From positions 1,054,001 to 1,118,000 of the forward strand of contig CAWJNF010000004.1 in the NCBI GenBank assembly GCA_963844235.1: DNA of 64,000 nt. The letters run 5' to 3'. The translations under genes and the position numbers were made by a program. The notes beneath the pieces are model-generated. The model searched no databases. It saw only the letters and a list, made by a program, of their open reading frames with translations, and was not told the DNA's origin. The number at the start of each line of letters is the position of its first letter. The first letter of the stretch is position 1. The DNA is from CAWJNF01 sp963844235 (GTDB lineage Bacteria; Actinomycetota; Thermoleophilia; Gaiellales; Gaiellaceae). This document shows positions 42,989 through 50,506 of the stretch, piece after piece.

Positions 42989-44019
42989 GCGCGAACGCCC
43001 GCGTCACCGCGGCGCGCTCGGCGCCAAGGTTCAGGGGCTGGATGCCCCTTGCCTTCCTGGGCCTGCTGATACTCGGCCTGGGGGCGTACGCGACCGTCTC
43101 GCACGACGCGTTCCTGACCGAGTACAACCTGAACAACCTGTTGCTGACGACCATGCCGCTCGCGCTCGTCGCGCTCGGCCAGACGAACGCGCTGCTGGTG
43201 GGAGGCTTCGACATCTCGGTCGGCGCGCTCGTGACCCTCTGCGTCGTGACGGCGTCGTTCACGATGCCGGCCGGCTCCGACTGGTACATCCTCTTCCCGG
43301 GCGCGCTCGCGCTCGTCGGCGTGGGGCTTGCGACCGGGCTCCTGAACGCGACGCTCATCCGCGTGATCGGTCTCCCGTCGATCATCGCGACGCTTGGGAC
43401 CCTCAGCATCCTCCAGGGGGTGTCGCTCGTCCTGCGCGATCACCCGGAAGGTCAAATAAGCACCGAGTTCGCAGGAGCCATGAAGACGAGCGTCGGCTTC
43501 TTGCCGATCGCCTTCATCGGCGTCGTCGTGCTCGCCGTCGCCTGGGACCTCTGGCTGTACCGAACCCGGAGCGGGCTCTCGATGCGGGCCGTCGGCCTCG
43601 ACGAGACGTCCGCGCGCCGCCTCGGGACGAACACGGGACGGGTGGTCTTCATGGCCTTCGTCGTCTGCTCGCTCATGGCCGTCGTCGCCGGTTTCTTCTC
43701 CGCCTCACTGATCCAGACCGGGTCTCCGATCATCGGCGGGTACGCGCTCCAGAGCATCGTCGCCGCGGTGCTCGGAGGGGCGAGCCTCGCCGGCGGCAGA
43801 GGATCGTTCGTCGGCGCCCTCCTGGCGGCACTCTTCATCTCGCTGATCCTGAACGTCCTGCCTCTCCTCAAGCAGCCCACCGAGTACGGCCAGATCGCGA
43901 TCGGCGCGCTGACGCTGCTCGCGCTGATCGTCTACGAGGGGCCTGTGCTCTGGCGCCGGCTCCGCGTCTTCGTCGCCGACCGCCGCACCGCGAGAGCGGC
44001 TAGCGTGCCGGCTGGCTGA
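42985..44019 (+). CDS. ABC transporter permease, RbsC type (second permease of the importer)
   Basis: A 344-residue membrane protein. Signatures: NLLLTTMPLALVALGQTNALLVGGFDISVGALVT, IGLPSIIATLGTLSILQGV, SMRAVGLDETSARRLG and VLGGASLAGGRGSFVGALL. It overlaps the ATPase stop by four bases. The operon therefore encodes two different permeases (the other at 38.7-39.9 kb), unlike the first sugar-type importer in the window, which has one. Confidence 0.94.
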   Translation: MSANARVTAARSAPRFRGWMPLAFLGLLILGLGAYATVSHDAFLTEYNLNNLLLTTMPLALVALGQTNALLVGGFDISVGALVTLCVVTASFTMPAGSDWYILFPGALALVGVGLATGLLNATLIRVIGLPSIIATLGTLSILQGVSLVLRDHPEGQISTEFAGAMKTSVGFLPIAFIGVVVLAVAWDLWLYRTRSGLSMRAVGLDETSARRLGTNTGRVVFMAFVVCSLMAVVAGFFSASLIQTGSPIIGGYALQSIVAAVLGGASLAGGRGSFVGALLAALFISLILNVLPLLKQPTEYGQIAIGALTLLALIVYEGPVLWRRLRVFVADRRTARAASVPAG

Positions 44020-44020
44020 C

Positions 44021-44605
44021 ATGGAACCCCCCACCGAGACCTCGCCGAGCCCGGGCGCCATGCCGAAGGCGCCGTGGAGCCTCTCGACGCTGCTGGCGGG
44101 GCTCGTCCTGCTGGCAGCGACCATCGTCTTCCTGTCGTTCGCCCCGAACGCGTACCAGATCTACCTCGCGGCGCATGTCGTCGCGGCGGTGATCTGGGCG
44201 GGCGGCGACCTCACCCTGACGACGCTCGGCATCCGCTTCGAGCGGCTTCAGGACGGGCCGACGCTCGCCGCGCTCGGCAAGATGGGCACCTGGGTCGGCA
44301 CCCGCGTCTACACGCCGGCGTCTATCGCCGCGCTGGCCTTCGGCATCGCGCTGATGGTGGAGGCGAATCTCGACTGGGGCCAGTTCTGGGTCCTGTACGG
44401 GATCGTCGGCTGGGCAACTGCCTTCACCGTCGGCGCGGGCTTCGTCGGCCCGGAGCTCGGGCGGATCGACCAGGCGGCGCAGAAGCACGGCCCCGAGTCC
44501 GAGGAGGTGCGCCGTCGGGTTCGCCGCCTCTTCACGATCTTCCGCTTCGACACGGCGCTGCTCACCTCGATCGTGATCGTCATGGCGGCCAAGCCGTCGT
44601 TCTGA
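44021..44605 (+). CDS. DUF2269-like integral membrane protein
   Basis: A 194-residue membrane protein with four likely spans: LLAGLVLLAATIVFLSF, IYLAAHVVAAVIWAGGDL, PASIAALAFGIALMV and WVLYGIVGWATAFTVGAGF, plus a final TALLTSIVIVMAAK segment. HVVAAVIWAGG and the interspersed FxGPELGRID pattern fit the DUF2269/CopD-like group. It begins two bases after the permease stop, so it is probably co-expressed with the importer, an unusual partner with no known transport role. Confidence 0.82.
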   Translation: MEPPTETSPSPGAMPKAPWSLSTLLAGLVLLAATIVFLSFAPNAYQIYLAAHVVAAVIWAGGDLTLTTLGIRFERLQDGPTLAALGKMGTWVGTRVYTPASIAALAFGIALMVEANLDWGQFWVLYGIVGWATAFTVGAGFVGPELGRIDQAAQKHGPESEEVRRRVRRLFTIFRFDTALLTSIVIVMAAKPSF

Positions 44606-44620
44606 CCAAGCGGCGACCGC

Positions 44621-46015
44621 TCAGACCCGCGCGGCGCGCCAGCTCCCCGGCGCGTAGGACGTTCGTATCGCCTCTACGTACGGGACGGGGCTGACCGTCG
44701 CCCGGATCTCCGTCTGCGCGTGCGGCTCCACGGTGGGCTTGGCCGAGCCGCCGTCTTCCTCTCCCCAGACGAGGGTCACCTGCGTGCCCGGCTCCGCGTA
44801 TTCGCCATCGAGGACGGCCAGGGTCAGCATCTTGCCCTCGTTGGCGCTGTAGCCGATCCAGGTGGACACCCCAACCGTCTCGCCGTCCACCGTGACCCTG
44901 TCGTACGGGTGCATCGAGTACACGGCGGAGGGCCAGTCGATGAACTTCGCCCGCTCGCCCTTTCCGAGCATCGTGCCGATCGTGCGCGTGACGTCCTCGT
45001 CGTCGAGGGCGAGCGTGACCTTGCGGCGGTGCTCCTCTTTCGCGATGCGCTCGAGCGCGTCGCGCCCGACGAAGTCGTGGTCGAGCTTCACGTAGCTGCC
45101 GTACCCGAGATCCCAGGGCGTGAAGTAGTAGTCCTCGATCTCGTCGGAAACGAAGCTCCCGCCTATCGACGCCGAGCCCTCGTAGCCGGTCGCCGGCAGC
45201 CACTCCCGATAGGCCCTCAGGTTCTCGCCGGAGTACACCGCCGGCAGCGGCGAAGGAATCCACCCGGACTCCAGCGTGTTCGACGAGTACGCCCGTGCGC
45301 CCGCCTGCCTGAGCCCGAGCTCCTCGCCCGCGCTCAGGAGGGCCTCGCGCACAGCCTCAGCATCCTCCCACGGCCCGAAGAGCTCCCACCCCGGTTGACC
45401 GACCATGCCGTGTCGCAGGGCGCGAACGGTCCTGCCGGCAATCGCCACGGTCGTCATGCGGAAGAACGCGAGCTCGGACGGCGGACAGCGGAGGGCTCCT
45501 TCGATCACCTGCATGGCCCTCGGCCCCTGCAGCTGGAAGCGGTAGGACTTGCGGCGCCCGTCGGTGCGCAGCGCCGTCCTCTGGTCGAGCTCGACCTTGA
45601 CGTCGTAGCCGCCGGTCTCGGCGTGATAGATGACCCAGTTCAGCGCCGGAGCGCGACCGACGAGGTTGAACCGGCTCTCGGCAAGCGCGAAGAGGATCAC
45701 GTCGCCGATCACGTAGCCGTCGGGGGTGCACGGCACGAAGTGCTTCGCCATGTCGACGCCGAAGCCGTCGAAGCTGTTGACGGCAAGCCGCGAGAGCAGC
45801 TGCCCCGCGTCGGGCCCTTCCACCGCGAGGTCGGCCATGTGGAAGGACTGATCGAAGAGGACGCAGGTCTGCTGCCACGCCCGCTGCTCGTCGCGCCAGT
45901 TGGTGAACTCGGCCGGTACGCCGGGGTAGGCGTTCGGCCCCGCCGGCGAGTTCCGCAGCAGCTGAACGGGATTTCCGACCGCCGACAGAAGGTCTTCCAG
46001 GCTCCGCCTGCTCAC
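44621..46015 (-). CDS. LigM/DesA-like tetrahydrofolate-dependent aryl O-demethylase (GcvT fold)
   Basis: A 464-residue aminomethyltransferase-fold protein that follows vanillate/3-O-methylgallate O-demethylase LigM and syringate demethylase DesA along its whole length: GNPVQLLRNSPAGPNAYPGV, FDQSFHMADL, VPCTPDGYVIGD, GRAPALNWVIYHAETGGYDV, RFQLQGPRAMQVIEG, RAYSSNTLESGWIPSPLPAVY, AYREWLPATGYEGSASIGGSFVS, LVWGEEDGGSAKPTVEPH and the end VSPVPYVEAIRTSY. GTG 46015 gives a length near LigM's 471. These enzymes move an aryl methoxyl group to tetrahydrofolate. It may act on vanillate-type acids made from VAO products; DMSP demethylase is the less likely alternative. Confidence 0.9.
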   Translation of the reverse strand: MSRRSLEDLLSAVGNPVQLLRNSPAGPNAYPGVPAEFTNWRDEQRAWQQTCVLFDQSFHMADLAVEGPDAGQLLSRLAVNSFDGFGVDMAKHFVPCTPDGYVIGDVILFALAESRFNLVGRAPALNWVIYHAETGGYDVKVELDQRTALRTDGRRKSYRFQLQGPRAMQVIEGALRCPPSELAFFRMTTVAIAGRTVRALRHGMVGQPGWELFGPWEDAEAVREALLSAGEELGLRQAGARAYSSNTLESGWIPSPLPAVYSGENLRAYREWLPATGYEGSASIGGSFVSDEIEDYYFTPWDLGYGSYVKLDHDFVGRDALERIAKEEHRRKVTLALDDEDVTRTIGTMLGKGERAKFIDWPSAVYSMHPYDRVTVDGETVGVSTWIGYSANEGKMLTLAVLDGEYAEPGTQVTLVWGEEDGGSAKPTVEPHAQTEIRATVSPVPYVEAIRTSYAPGSWRAARV

Positions 46016-46043
46016 GCTTGCAGGGGACGTTAACCTGCCCGCC

Positions 46044-46988
46044 GTGGCACGGGTGGGGCTGTTCATCAATCCGCCGGCCGCCACGACGGTCGACGCGATC
46101 GTGGCCCAGGCTGTCGCCGCGGACGAGCAGGGCTTCGACTCCGTCTGGCTCGGCGACCACCTGATCGACTACCGGGGCGAGCCGTTCATCCCGGACGGGC
46201 CGCCGGACTCTTTCACGGTCTCGACCGCGATCGGTGTGCTCACGAAGCGGATCCGTCTCGCGTGGGGGATGCTCAACCCGAGCTTCCGGAATCCGGCGCA
46301 CCTCGCGAAGATGGTGGCGACGCTCGACCAGCTCACGCGCGGCCGTGTCATCTGCTCGATCGGCGCCGGCTGGCTGAAGCCCGAGTACGAGGCCTACGAC
46401 GTTCCGTTCGTCGACGACCACGACGAACGGATCGCGCACGAGCGCGAGGTGGTGTTGCTGCTGAAGGAGCTGTGGACGCGTCCGGCGCCCGAACGTGTCA
46501 CGTTCGAGGGGAAGCACGTCCGCACACGGGAGCTCGCGTTCAACCCGGCGCCGTTCCAGCGGCCTCACCCGCCGATCTGGATCGGCGGTGACTCGGAGGC
46601 CACCGTGGCGCTGGCGAAGGAGCTGGGCGACGGCTGGGTGCCGCTGCTGCGTGGACAGCCGGAGATCGTGAAGGAGCTCCGCGCCTCCCCCGACTGGCCG
46701 AGCCGCCCGATGACCGTCGTCCGGATCACGTGGATGCTGGTGGCGGAGAGCCGGGAGGCCGTGCTCCCGGACGCGGAGCGCGCGTACGAGACGGTGAGGA
46801 GCACGGCGACGCTGAAGGCACCCCCGAGTTTCGACGAGTTCCTCGAGCAAGAGGTGATCGGCACGCCGGCCGAGTGCCGGGCGAAGATCGAGGAGCTCGA
46901 GCGGGCAGGCATCGACTACCACCTCGTCACCTTCGCGAACGACGAGCAGCAGGAGAGGGTGGCGCGGCTACTGCTGCCGAGGTTGTGA
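46044..46988 (+). CDS. LLM-class (F420/flavin-dependent) oxidoreductase
   Basis: A 314-residue luciferase-like monooxygenase-family protein starting at GTG 46044 (a second GTG lies three codons later). Motifs: RVGLFINPPA-type first strand, AVAADEQGFDSVWLGDHLI, IRLAWGMLNPSFRNPAHLAKMVATLDQLTRGRVICSIGAGWLKPEYEAY and RPHPPIWIGGDSEATVALAKELGDGW. The pattern suits F420-dependent actinobacterial members. Its start is only 28 bases from that of the divergent LigM-like gene, so the two share one short control region. Confidence 0.92.
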   Translation: MARVGLFINPPAATTVDAIVAQAVAADEQGFDSVWLGDHLIDYRGEPFIPDGPPDSFTVSTAIGVLTKRIRLAWGMLNPSFRNPAHLAKMVATLDQLTRGRVICSIGAGWLKPEYEAYDVPFVDDHDERIAHEREVVLLLKELWTRPAPERVTFEGKHVRTRELAFNPAPFQRPHPPIWIGGDSEATVALAKELGDGWVPLLRGQPEIVKELRASPDWPSRPMTVVRITWMLVAESREAVLPDAERAYETVRSTATLKAPPSFDEFLEQEVIGTPAECRAKIEELERAGIDYHLVTFANDEQQERVARLLLPRL

Positions 46989-47013
46989 GGGGCGAGGCAC
47001 GCCCCGCCGTTTT
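46989..47013 (+). terminator. Candidate intrinsic terminator after the LLM oxidoreductase
   Basis: GGGGCG and CGCCCC pair around a five-base loop immediately after the stop codon, followed by GCCG and four Ts. Weak T-run but well placed. Palindromic repeat copies 7 and 8 follow downstream in the same 179-base gap. Confidence 0.45.
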
Positions 47014-47056
47014 CGTCGCTGCCGGCGCCGCCCGTCGCGGCCTGACGGCCGCGACC

Positions 47057-47081
47057 GGGCCGCATGAGATGCGGCCCCTAC
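47057..47081 (-). repeat. GTAGGGGC-family palindromic repeat, copy 7 (inverted)
   Basis: GGGCCGCAT and ATGCGGCCCCTAC around a GAG-type centre; the intact GTAGGGG end lies on the minus strand. Faces copy 8 forty bases downstream. Confidence 0.8.
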
Positions 47082-47121
47082 ACCTGGAGCGCTGAGCGGA
47101 TTTCACCGGCGGGACCAGGAT

Positions 47122-47148
47122 GTAGGGGCCGGATCTCATCCGGCCCGT
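47122..47148 (+). repeat. GTAGGGGC-family palindromic repeat, copy 8
   Basis: GTAGGGGCCGGAT, centre CTC, ATCCGGCCC, then a diverged end. With copy 7 it forms a head-to-head pair between the LLM gene and the convergent enolase-superfamily gene, the arrangement seen in paired REP (BIME-like) elements. Confidence 0.8.
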
Positions 47149-47167
47149 TTGTTGCAGCTCGCGCGTC

Positions 47168-48313
47168 TTAGAGCTCGCCGAGCTTGGCCGAGTCGATCAA
47201 CTCCCAGTCGACGTCGAAGCCGAGGCCGGGGCGCGTCGGAGCGTGGACGAAGCCGTGCGCGTCGATCTCGATCGGGGTCGCGAGCCCGTAGCTCAGGTGC
47301 TCGAGGTCGTGGACGCCGGCCGCGTTGAACGTGAGCACTTCGAACCAGTCGCAGTTCGGGATCGCCATGATCACGTGGAGGGAAGCGACGTTGCCCATCG
47401 CGTTGTAGGCGTCGTGCACCTCGCAGGTCATGCCGTACGCCTCGGCGAGGTGGGCGATCTTCATCATCCCGGTGATGCCGCCCTTGATCACGACGTCGCC
47501 GCGCAGGAAGTCCGTGGCGCCGGCCTGCAGCCACGCCGGGAGGGCGTACAGCCCCCCGTGGGTGATCTCGGTGGCGAGGATCGGGATCCGGAGGTGCTGC
47601 TTGAGCCGCACGTAGCCCGCGATGTCCTCCGCGCCGAGCGGATCCTCGTACCAGTAGTAGCCGAGCTCCTCGATCGCGCGGCCCACCGCGAGCGCCTCCG
47701 GGTAGCGGTACGTCCAGGCCGCGTCGAGCATCAGCGTCATCCCGGCGCCGACGGCCTCCCTGACCGCGGCACAGGCTTCGATGTCTGTGCTGAAGGGAAC
47801 GTCGTCGTCTGCCCACAAGGAGGCCGAGGGCGGGTGCAGCTTGTAGCCCCGCCACCCCTGGTCGCGCCAGTGGAGGGCCTCGTCGGCGTAGTCCCCGGAG
47901 CTCGCGTGGTGCCCGGAGGAGAAGTAGGCGGGCACTCGGTCGCGGTGCGTTCCGAGCAGCCGGTGCACCGGCATCCCGGCGGCCTTGCCGAGGAGGTCCC
48001 AGAGCGCGACGTCGACCGAGCCGATCGCGATCGGGTCGACGAAGCGATACATGCGGGAGACCGCCGCCGAGAGCGCCCCGAGCTCGAGCGGGTCACGGCC
48101 GACGAGGATCGGCTCGAGGAAGGTGACGATCTGCTCGCCGATCGCCGCCGGGCCCGGCCCCGGGTAGCTCAGAAACGTGTTTCCCTCGAGCCCCTCGTCC
48201 GTCCGGATCGAGAGCACGCCGAACGGGACCGTCCCTCCCGTGCCGATCCCGAACGGCAGACGCGCCTGCGATTTGCGCTCGTGCAGCACGACCCTGACGT
48301 CGGTGATCCGCAT
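47168..48313 (-). CDS. Mandelate racemase/muconate-lactonizing-type enolase-superfamily enzyme
   Basis: A 381-residue acid-sugar dehydratase or racemase-like enzyme. The magnesium ligands D197 (LMLDAAW), E223 (YYWYEDPL) and E249 (ILATEITH) are evenly spaced by 26 residues, as expected. Catalytic candidates are K158 and H160 (GYKLH) on one face and H300 (CEVHDAYNAMGN) on the other. A K-x-H rather than K-x-K pair in this position occurs in some dehydratases. The N-terminal capping domain covers residues 1-125. No partner gene is adjacent. Substrate is probably a hydroxy-acid or sugar acid. Confidence 0.93.
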   Translation of the reverse strand: MRITDVRVVLHERKSQARLPFGIGTGGTVPFGVLSIRTDEGLEGNTFLSYPGPGPAAIGEQIVTFLEPILVGRDPLELGALSAAVSRMYRFVDPIAIGSVDVALWDLLGKAAGMPVHRLLGTHRDRVPAYFSSGHHASSGDYADEALHWRDQGWRGYKLHPPSASLWADDDVPFSTDIEACAAVREAVGAGMTLMLDAAWTYRYPEALAVGRAIEELGYYWYEDPLGAEDIAGYVRLKQHLRIPILATEITHGGLYALPAWLQAGATDFLRGDVVIKGGITGMMKIAHLAEAYGMTCEVHDAYNAMGNVASLHVIMAIPNCDWFEVLTFNAAGVHDLEHLSYGLATPIEIDAHGFVHAPTRPGLGFDVDWELIDSAKLGEL

Positions 48314-48362
48314 CGGCCCGCCGTCGAAACCTAGATCGCTACCCGGACGTTGCGCCGCCGAG

Positions 48363-48391
48363 CGTAGGGCCGGATATATCCGGCCCGTACG
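48363..48391. repeat. GTAGGGGC-family palindromic repeat, copy 9
   Basis: GTAGGGCCGGATA with near-complement TATCCGGCCCGTAC; one G is missing from the first arm. It lies between the divergent enolase-superfamily and NTF2-like genes. Confidence 0.85.
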
Positions 48392-48486
48392 AGCGCTACC
48401 CGGACGTCGCCCCGCCCAACGGGGCGCCGCGCGACCGCTGGTAGGGTACGCGATCCCTCGCTTGCCATCCCCAGAAGGAGGCCGTG

Positions 48487-48869
48487 ATGTCCGATCCCGA
48501 GCGCAACAAGCAGGCGGCCGCGGAGTATGTCGACCTCGCGTTCAACCAGGGGCGTCCCGAGGAGGCAGTCGAGCGCACCAGGGGCCGATGTACATCCAGC
48601 ACAACCCGATGGCCGCGGACGGCGCAGAGCCTTTCATCGGGTTCGTGAAGTACCTCAAGTCCGAGCACCCGGAGTCGCGGTACGAGATCAAGCGAATGAT
48701 CGCGGAGGGCGATCTCGTGGTTATCCACGCGCACGTGACGAACTCGCCCGAGGATCGCGGTGTCGCCGTCGTCGACATCCTCCGCTTCGAGGACGGCAAG
48801 GCGGTCGAGCACTGGGACGTCATCCAGCCGATACCCGAGACCGCGGCCAACGACAACACGATGTTCTGA
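48487..48869 (+). pseudogene. NTF2/SnoaL-like protein, frameshifted
   Basis: ATG 48487 has AAGGAGG six bases ahead and opens SDPERNKQAAAEYVDLAFNQGRPEEAVER, a standard start for this fold. The frame is then lost; the remainder (QGPMYIQHNPMAADGAEPFIGFV...PETAANDNTMF, ending at 48869) is intact in another frame. Inserting one C near 48576 restores ER-HQGPMYIQHNP, which fits the family. Full protein would be about 127 residues, related to small SnoaL-like cyclase/isomerase proteins with a YIQHNP motif. A second NTF2-like gene is at 30.1 kb. The break could be real or a sequencing error. Confidence 0.75.
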
Positions 48870-48900
48870 GAGGGTTGCCTCCCAGGTCCTGTTGCCTGAT

Positions 48901-48950
48901 ACTTCACGCTCTGACTCGGCACTTCACTGTCGCTGAACACGGCACTTCAC
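48901..48950. promoter_or_regulatory. Three spaced ACTTCAC direct repeats upstream of the branched-chain-type ABC importer
   Basis: ACTTCAC occurs at 48901, 48921 and 48944; the last two sit in a longer unit CTGA-n-CGGCACTTCAC-n-TCG. Spacings of 20 and 23 bases are about two helical turns, as expected for an activator or repressor array on one DNA face. They lie 75-125 bases before the binding-protein ATG. Confidence 0.45.
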
Positions 48951-48968
48951 ACTCGATACGGGCACGGA

Positions 48969-48985
48969 CTGCTGGGAGACAGCAG
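48969..48985 (+). promoter_or_regulatory. Leader hairpin ahead of the branched-chain-type binding-protein gene
   Basis: CTGCTG and CAGCAG pair over a GGAGA loop, 40 bases before the ATG at 49025. It could influence translation or mark a transcription-start region. Function unproven. Confidence 0.25.
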
Positions 48986-49024
48986 AGCAGCGTGGCAGAT
49001 CGTCGATCGAGAGGGGAGGAGACG

Positions 49025-50455
49025 ATGGGTGAAGGACAATCGGTGACGACCCGCCGGAGGCGCTGGTGGCTTGTGCTTTCCGCGCTCGCGGTGGTCGCGG
49101 CCCTGGCGGTCGCGGGTTGCGGAGGCGGCGACGAGGAGGCTGCCCCACCCGCGCCTGCTCCGGCCGAGCCTGCCGCCGAGCCGCCGGCCGAGCCTGCCGA
49201 GCCGCCGGCCGAGACCACCGAGGCGCCCGCGGAGACCGGCGAGGAGCCCGCGGAGACCGGCGAGGCGTTGCCGCCCCAGCCGTCCGTGACCGACTACGCC
49301 GAATACGTCGGCGGCAGCGGTGCCGCCGATCCGAGCCTGACGCCCATCAAGATCGGCTACATCAACCAGGAGGGCGGCCCGATCGAGATCGGCAAGACCG
49401 CGGACAACGGGGTGGAGATCGGGGCCACGTTCATCAACGAGCAGGCGGGAGGCATCGGTGGCCACCCGGTCGAGATCGTGACCTGCTTCATCGCACAGGC
49501 CGAGGAGGAGGGGCAGCAGTGCGGCCAGCAGTTCGCGAACGACCCCGAGATCGTCGCCATCGTGACGGGCGCCGTGGCCATCGGGAGCGAGTCGCTGCAC
49601 GCAGCGCTGGCGAGCTCGAAGCCGGTCGTTGTGGGCGTGTCGGTGAACGCGTTCGACACGAGGTCGCCGAACACCGCGATCCTCTTCGGCGACTCGCAGT
49701 ACATCCTGGCCCCATACGCGACGTTCGCACGCGACACGTTGGGAGTTACGTCTGCCGCGCTCGTCTACCCGGAGGGGGCGGGCCTTGACGCGGCCGCGGC
49801 GGGGCAGGCCTCCGCGTTCGAGGCGGCCGGGATCCCGATCGAGGTGGTGTCGTTTCCGGCCAATACGCCCGACCTGACCGTGCCGCTCACGGCCGCGAAC
49901 GCGCAGGATGCCGACCTCGTGATGCCGGTGATCAACCCGGGCGACTGCGTCAAGTTCCAGCAGGCGATCCTCGACCTCGGCATCCCCGAGGACAAGGTGC
50001 TCGCGAGCCCGATCTGCCTGACGCCGCAGACCATCGAGGGGCTCGGCGACTTCCCCAAGTGGATCTACGCGATCGCGTCGAAGCTCACCTTCGACGTGAA
50101 CGATCCGGGCGTGCCCGAGTACCAGGAGATCCTGAAGAGTCAGGGCCCGGAAGCGGAGAAGTACATCGGCGACCCGTGGACGAACGTCGGCTTCGGGGAG
50201 ATCCTGACTCTCGCGAAGTGGCTCAACGCCCTCGGCCCTGACAACATCACCACCGAAGGGGTCGTCGAGCAGATGCTCGCCTTCACGGGCCCGCTCGCGC
50301 TCGGCTCGCCGGAGATCCAGTGCGGCCAGTATCCGGAAGCCCCCGGAGTCTGCAACGACCACACGCAGTTCTACCAGTACACGGGCGCAGAAACGGGAAT
50401 GGTGAAGGCCGGCGACTGGGTCCCGCCGCCGGAAGGCTGGGTGGCGCCCTTCTAG
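49025..50455 (+). CDS. Branched-chain-amino-acid-type ABC importer, lipoprotein substrate-binding protein
   Basis: A 476-residue lipoprotein; ATG 49025 follows GGGGAGGAG. The signal sequence (RRRRWWLVLSALAVVAALAV) ends in AGC with C32 lipidated. Residues 37-75 form a Pro/Ala/Glu linker (PAEPAAEPPAEPAEPPAETTE). The binding fold of the Leu/Ile/Val type follows: IKIGYINQEGGPIEIGKTADNGVEIGA, EQAGGIGGHPVEIVTC, FANDPEIVAIVTGAVAIGSES and GVTSAALVYPEGAG. Genes for the fused permease and both ATPases follow. Such importers take up amino acids, urea, amides or aromatic acids; the downstream MetE-like genes hint at a methylated compound. Confidence 0.93.
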   Translation: MGEGQSVTTRRRRWWLVLSALAVVAALAVAGCGGGDEEAAPPAPAPAEPAAEPPAEPAEPPAETTEAPAETGEEPAETGEALPPQPSVTDYAEYVGGSGAADPSLTPIKIGYINQEGGPIEIGKTADNGVEIGATFINEQAGGIGGHPVEIVTCFIAQAEEEGQQCGQQFANDPEIVAIVTGAVAIGSESLHAALASSKPVVVGVSVNAFDTRSPNTAILFGDSQYILAPYATFARDTLGVTSAALVYPEGAGLDAAAAGQASAFEAAGIPIEVVSFPANTPDLTVPLTAANAQDADLVMPVINPGDCVKFQQAILDLGIPEDKVLASPICLTPQTIEGLGDFPKWIYAIASKLTFDVNDPGVPEYQEILKSQGPEAEKYIGDPWTNVGFGEILTLAKWLNALGPDNITTEGVVEQMLAFTGPLALGSPEIQCGQYPEAPGVCNDHTQFYQYTGAETGMVKAGDWVPPPEGWVAPF

Positions 50456-50506
50456 GCAAGACCACGACCGTCCGCATCTAGGAGCGCAGCCCCCGAGACG
50501 GGCAGC

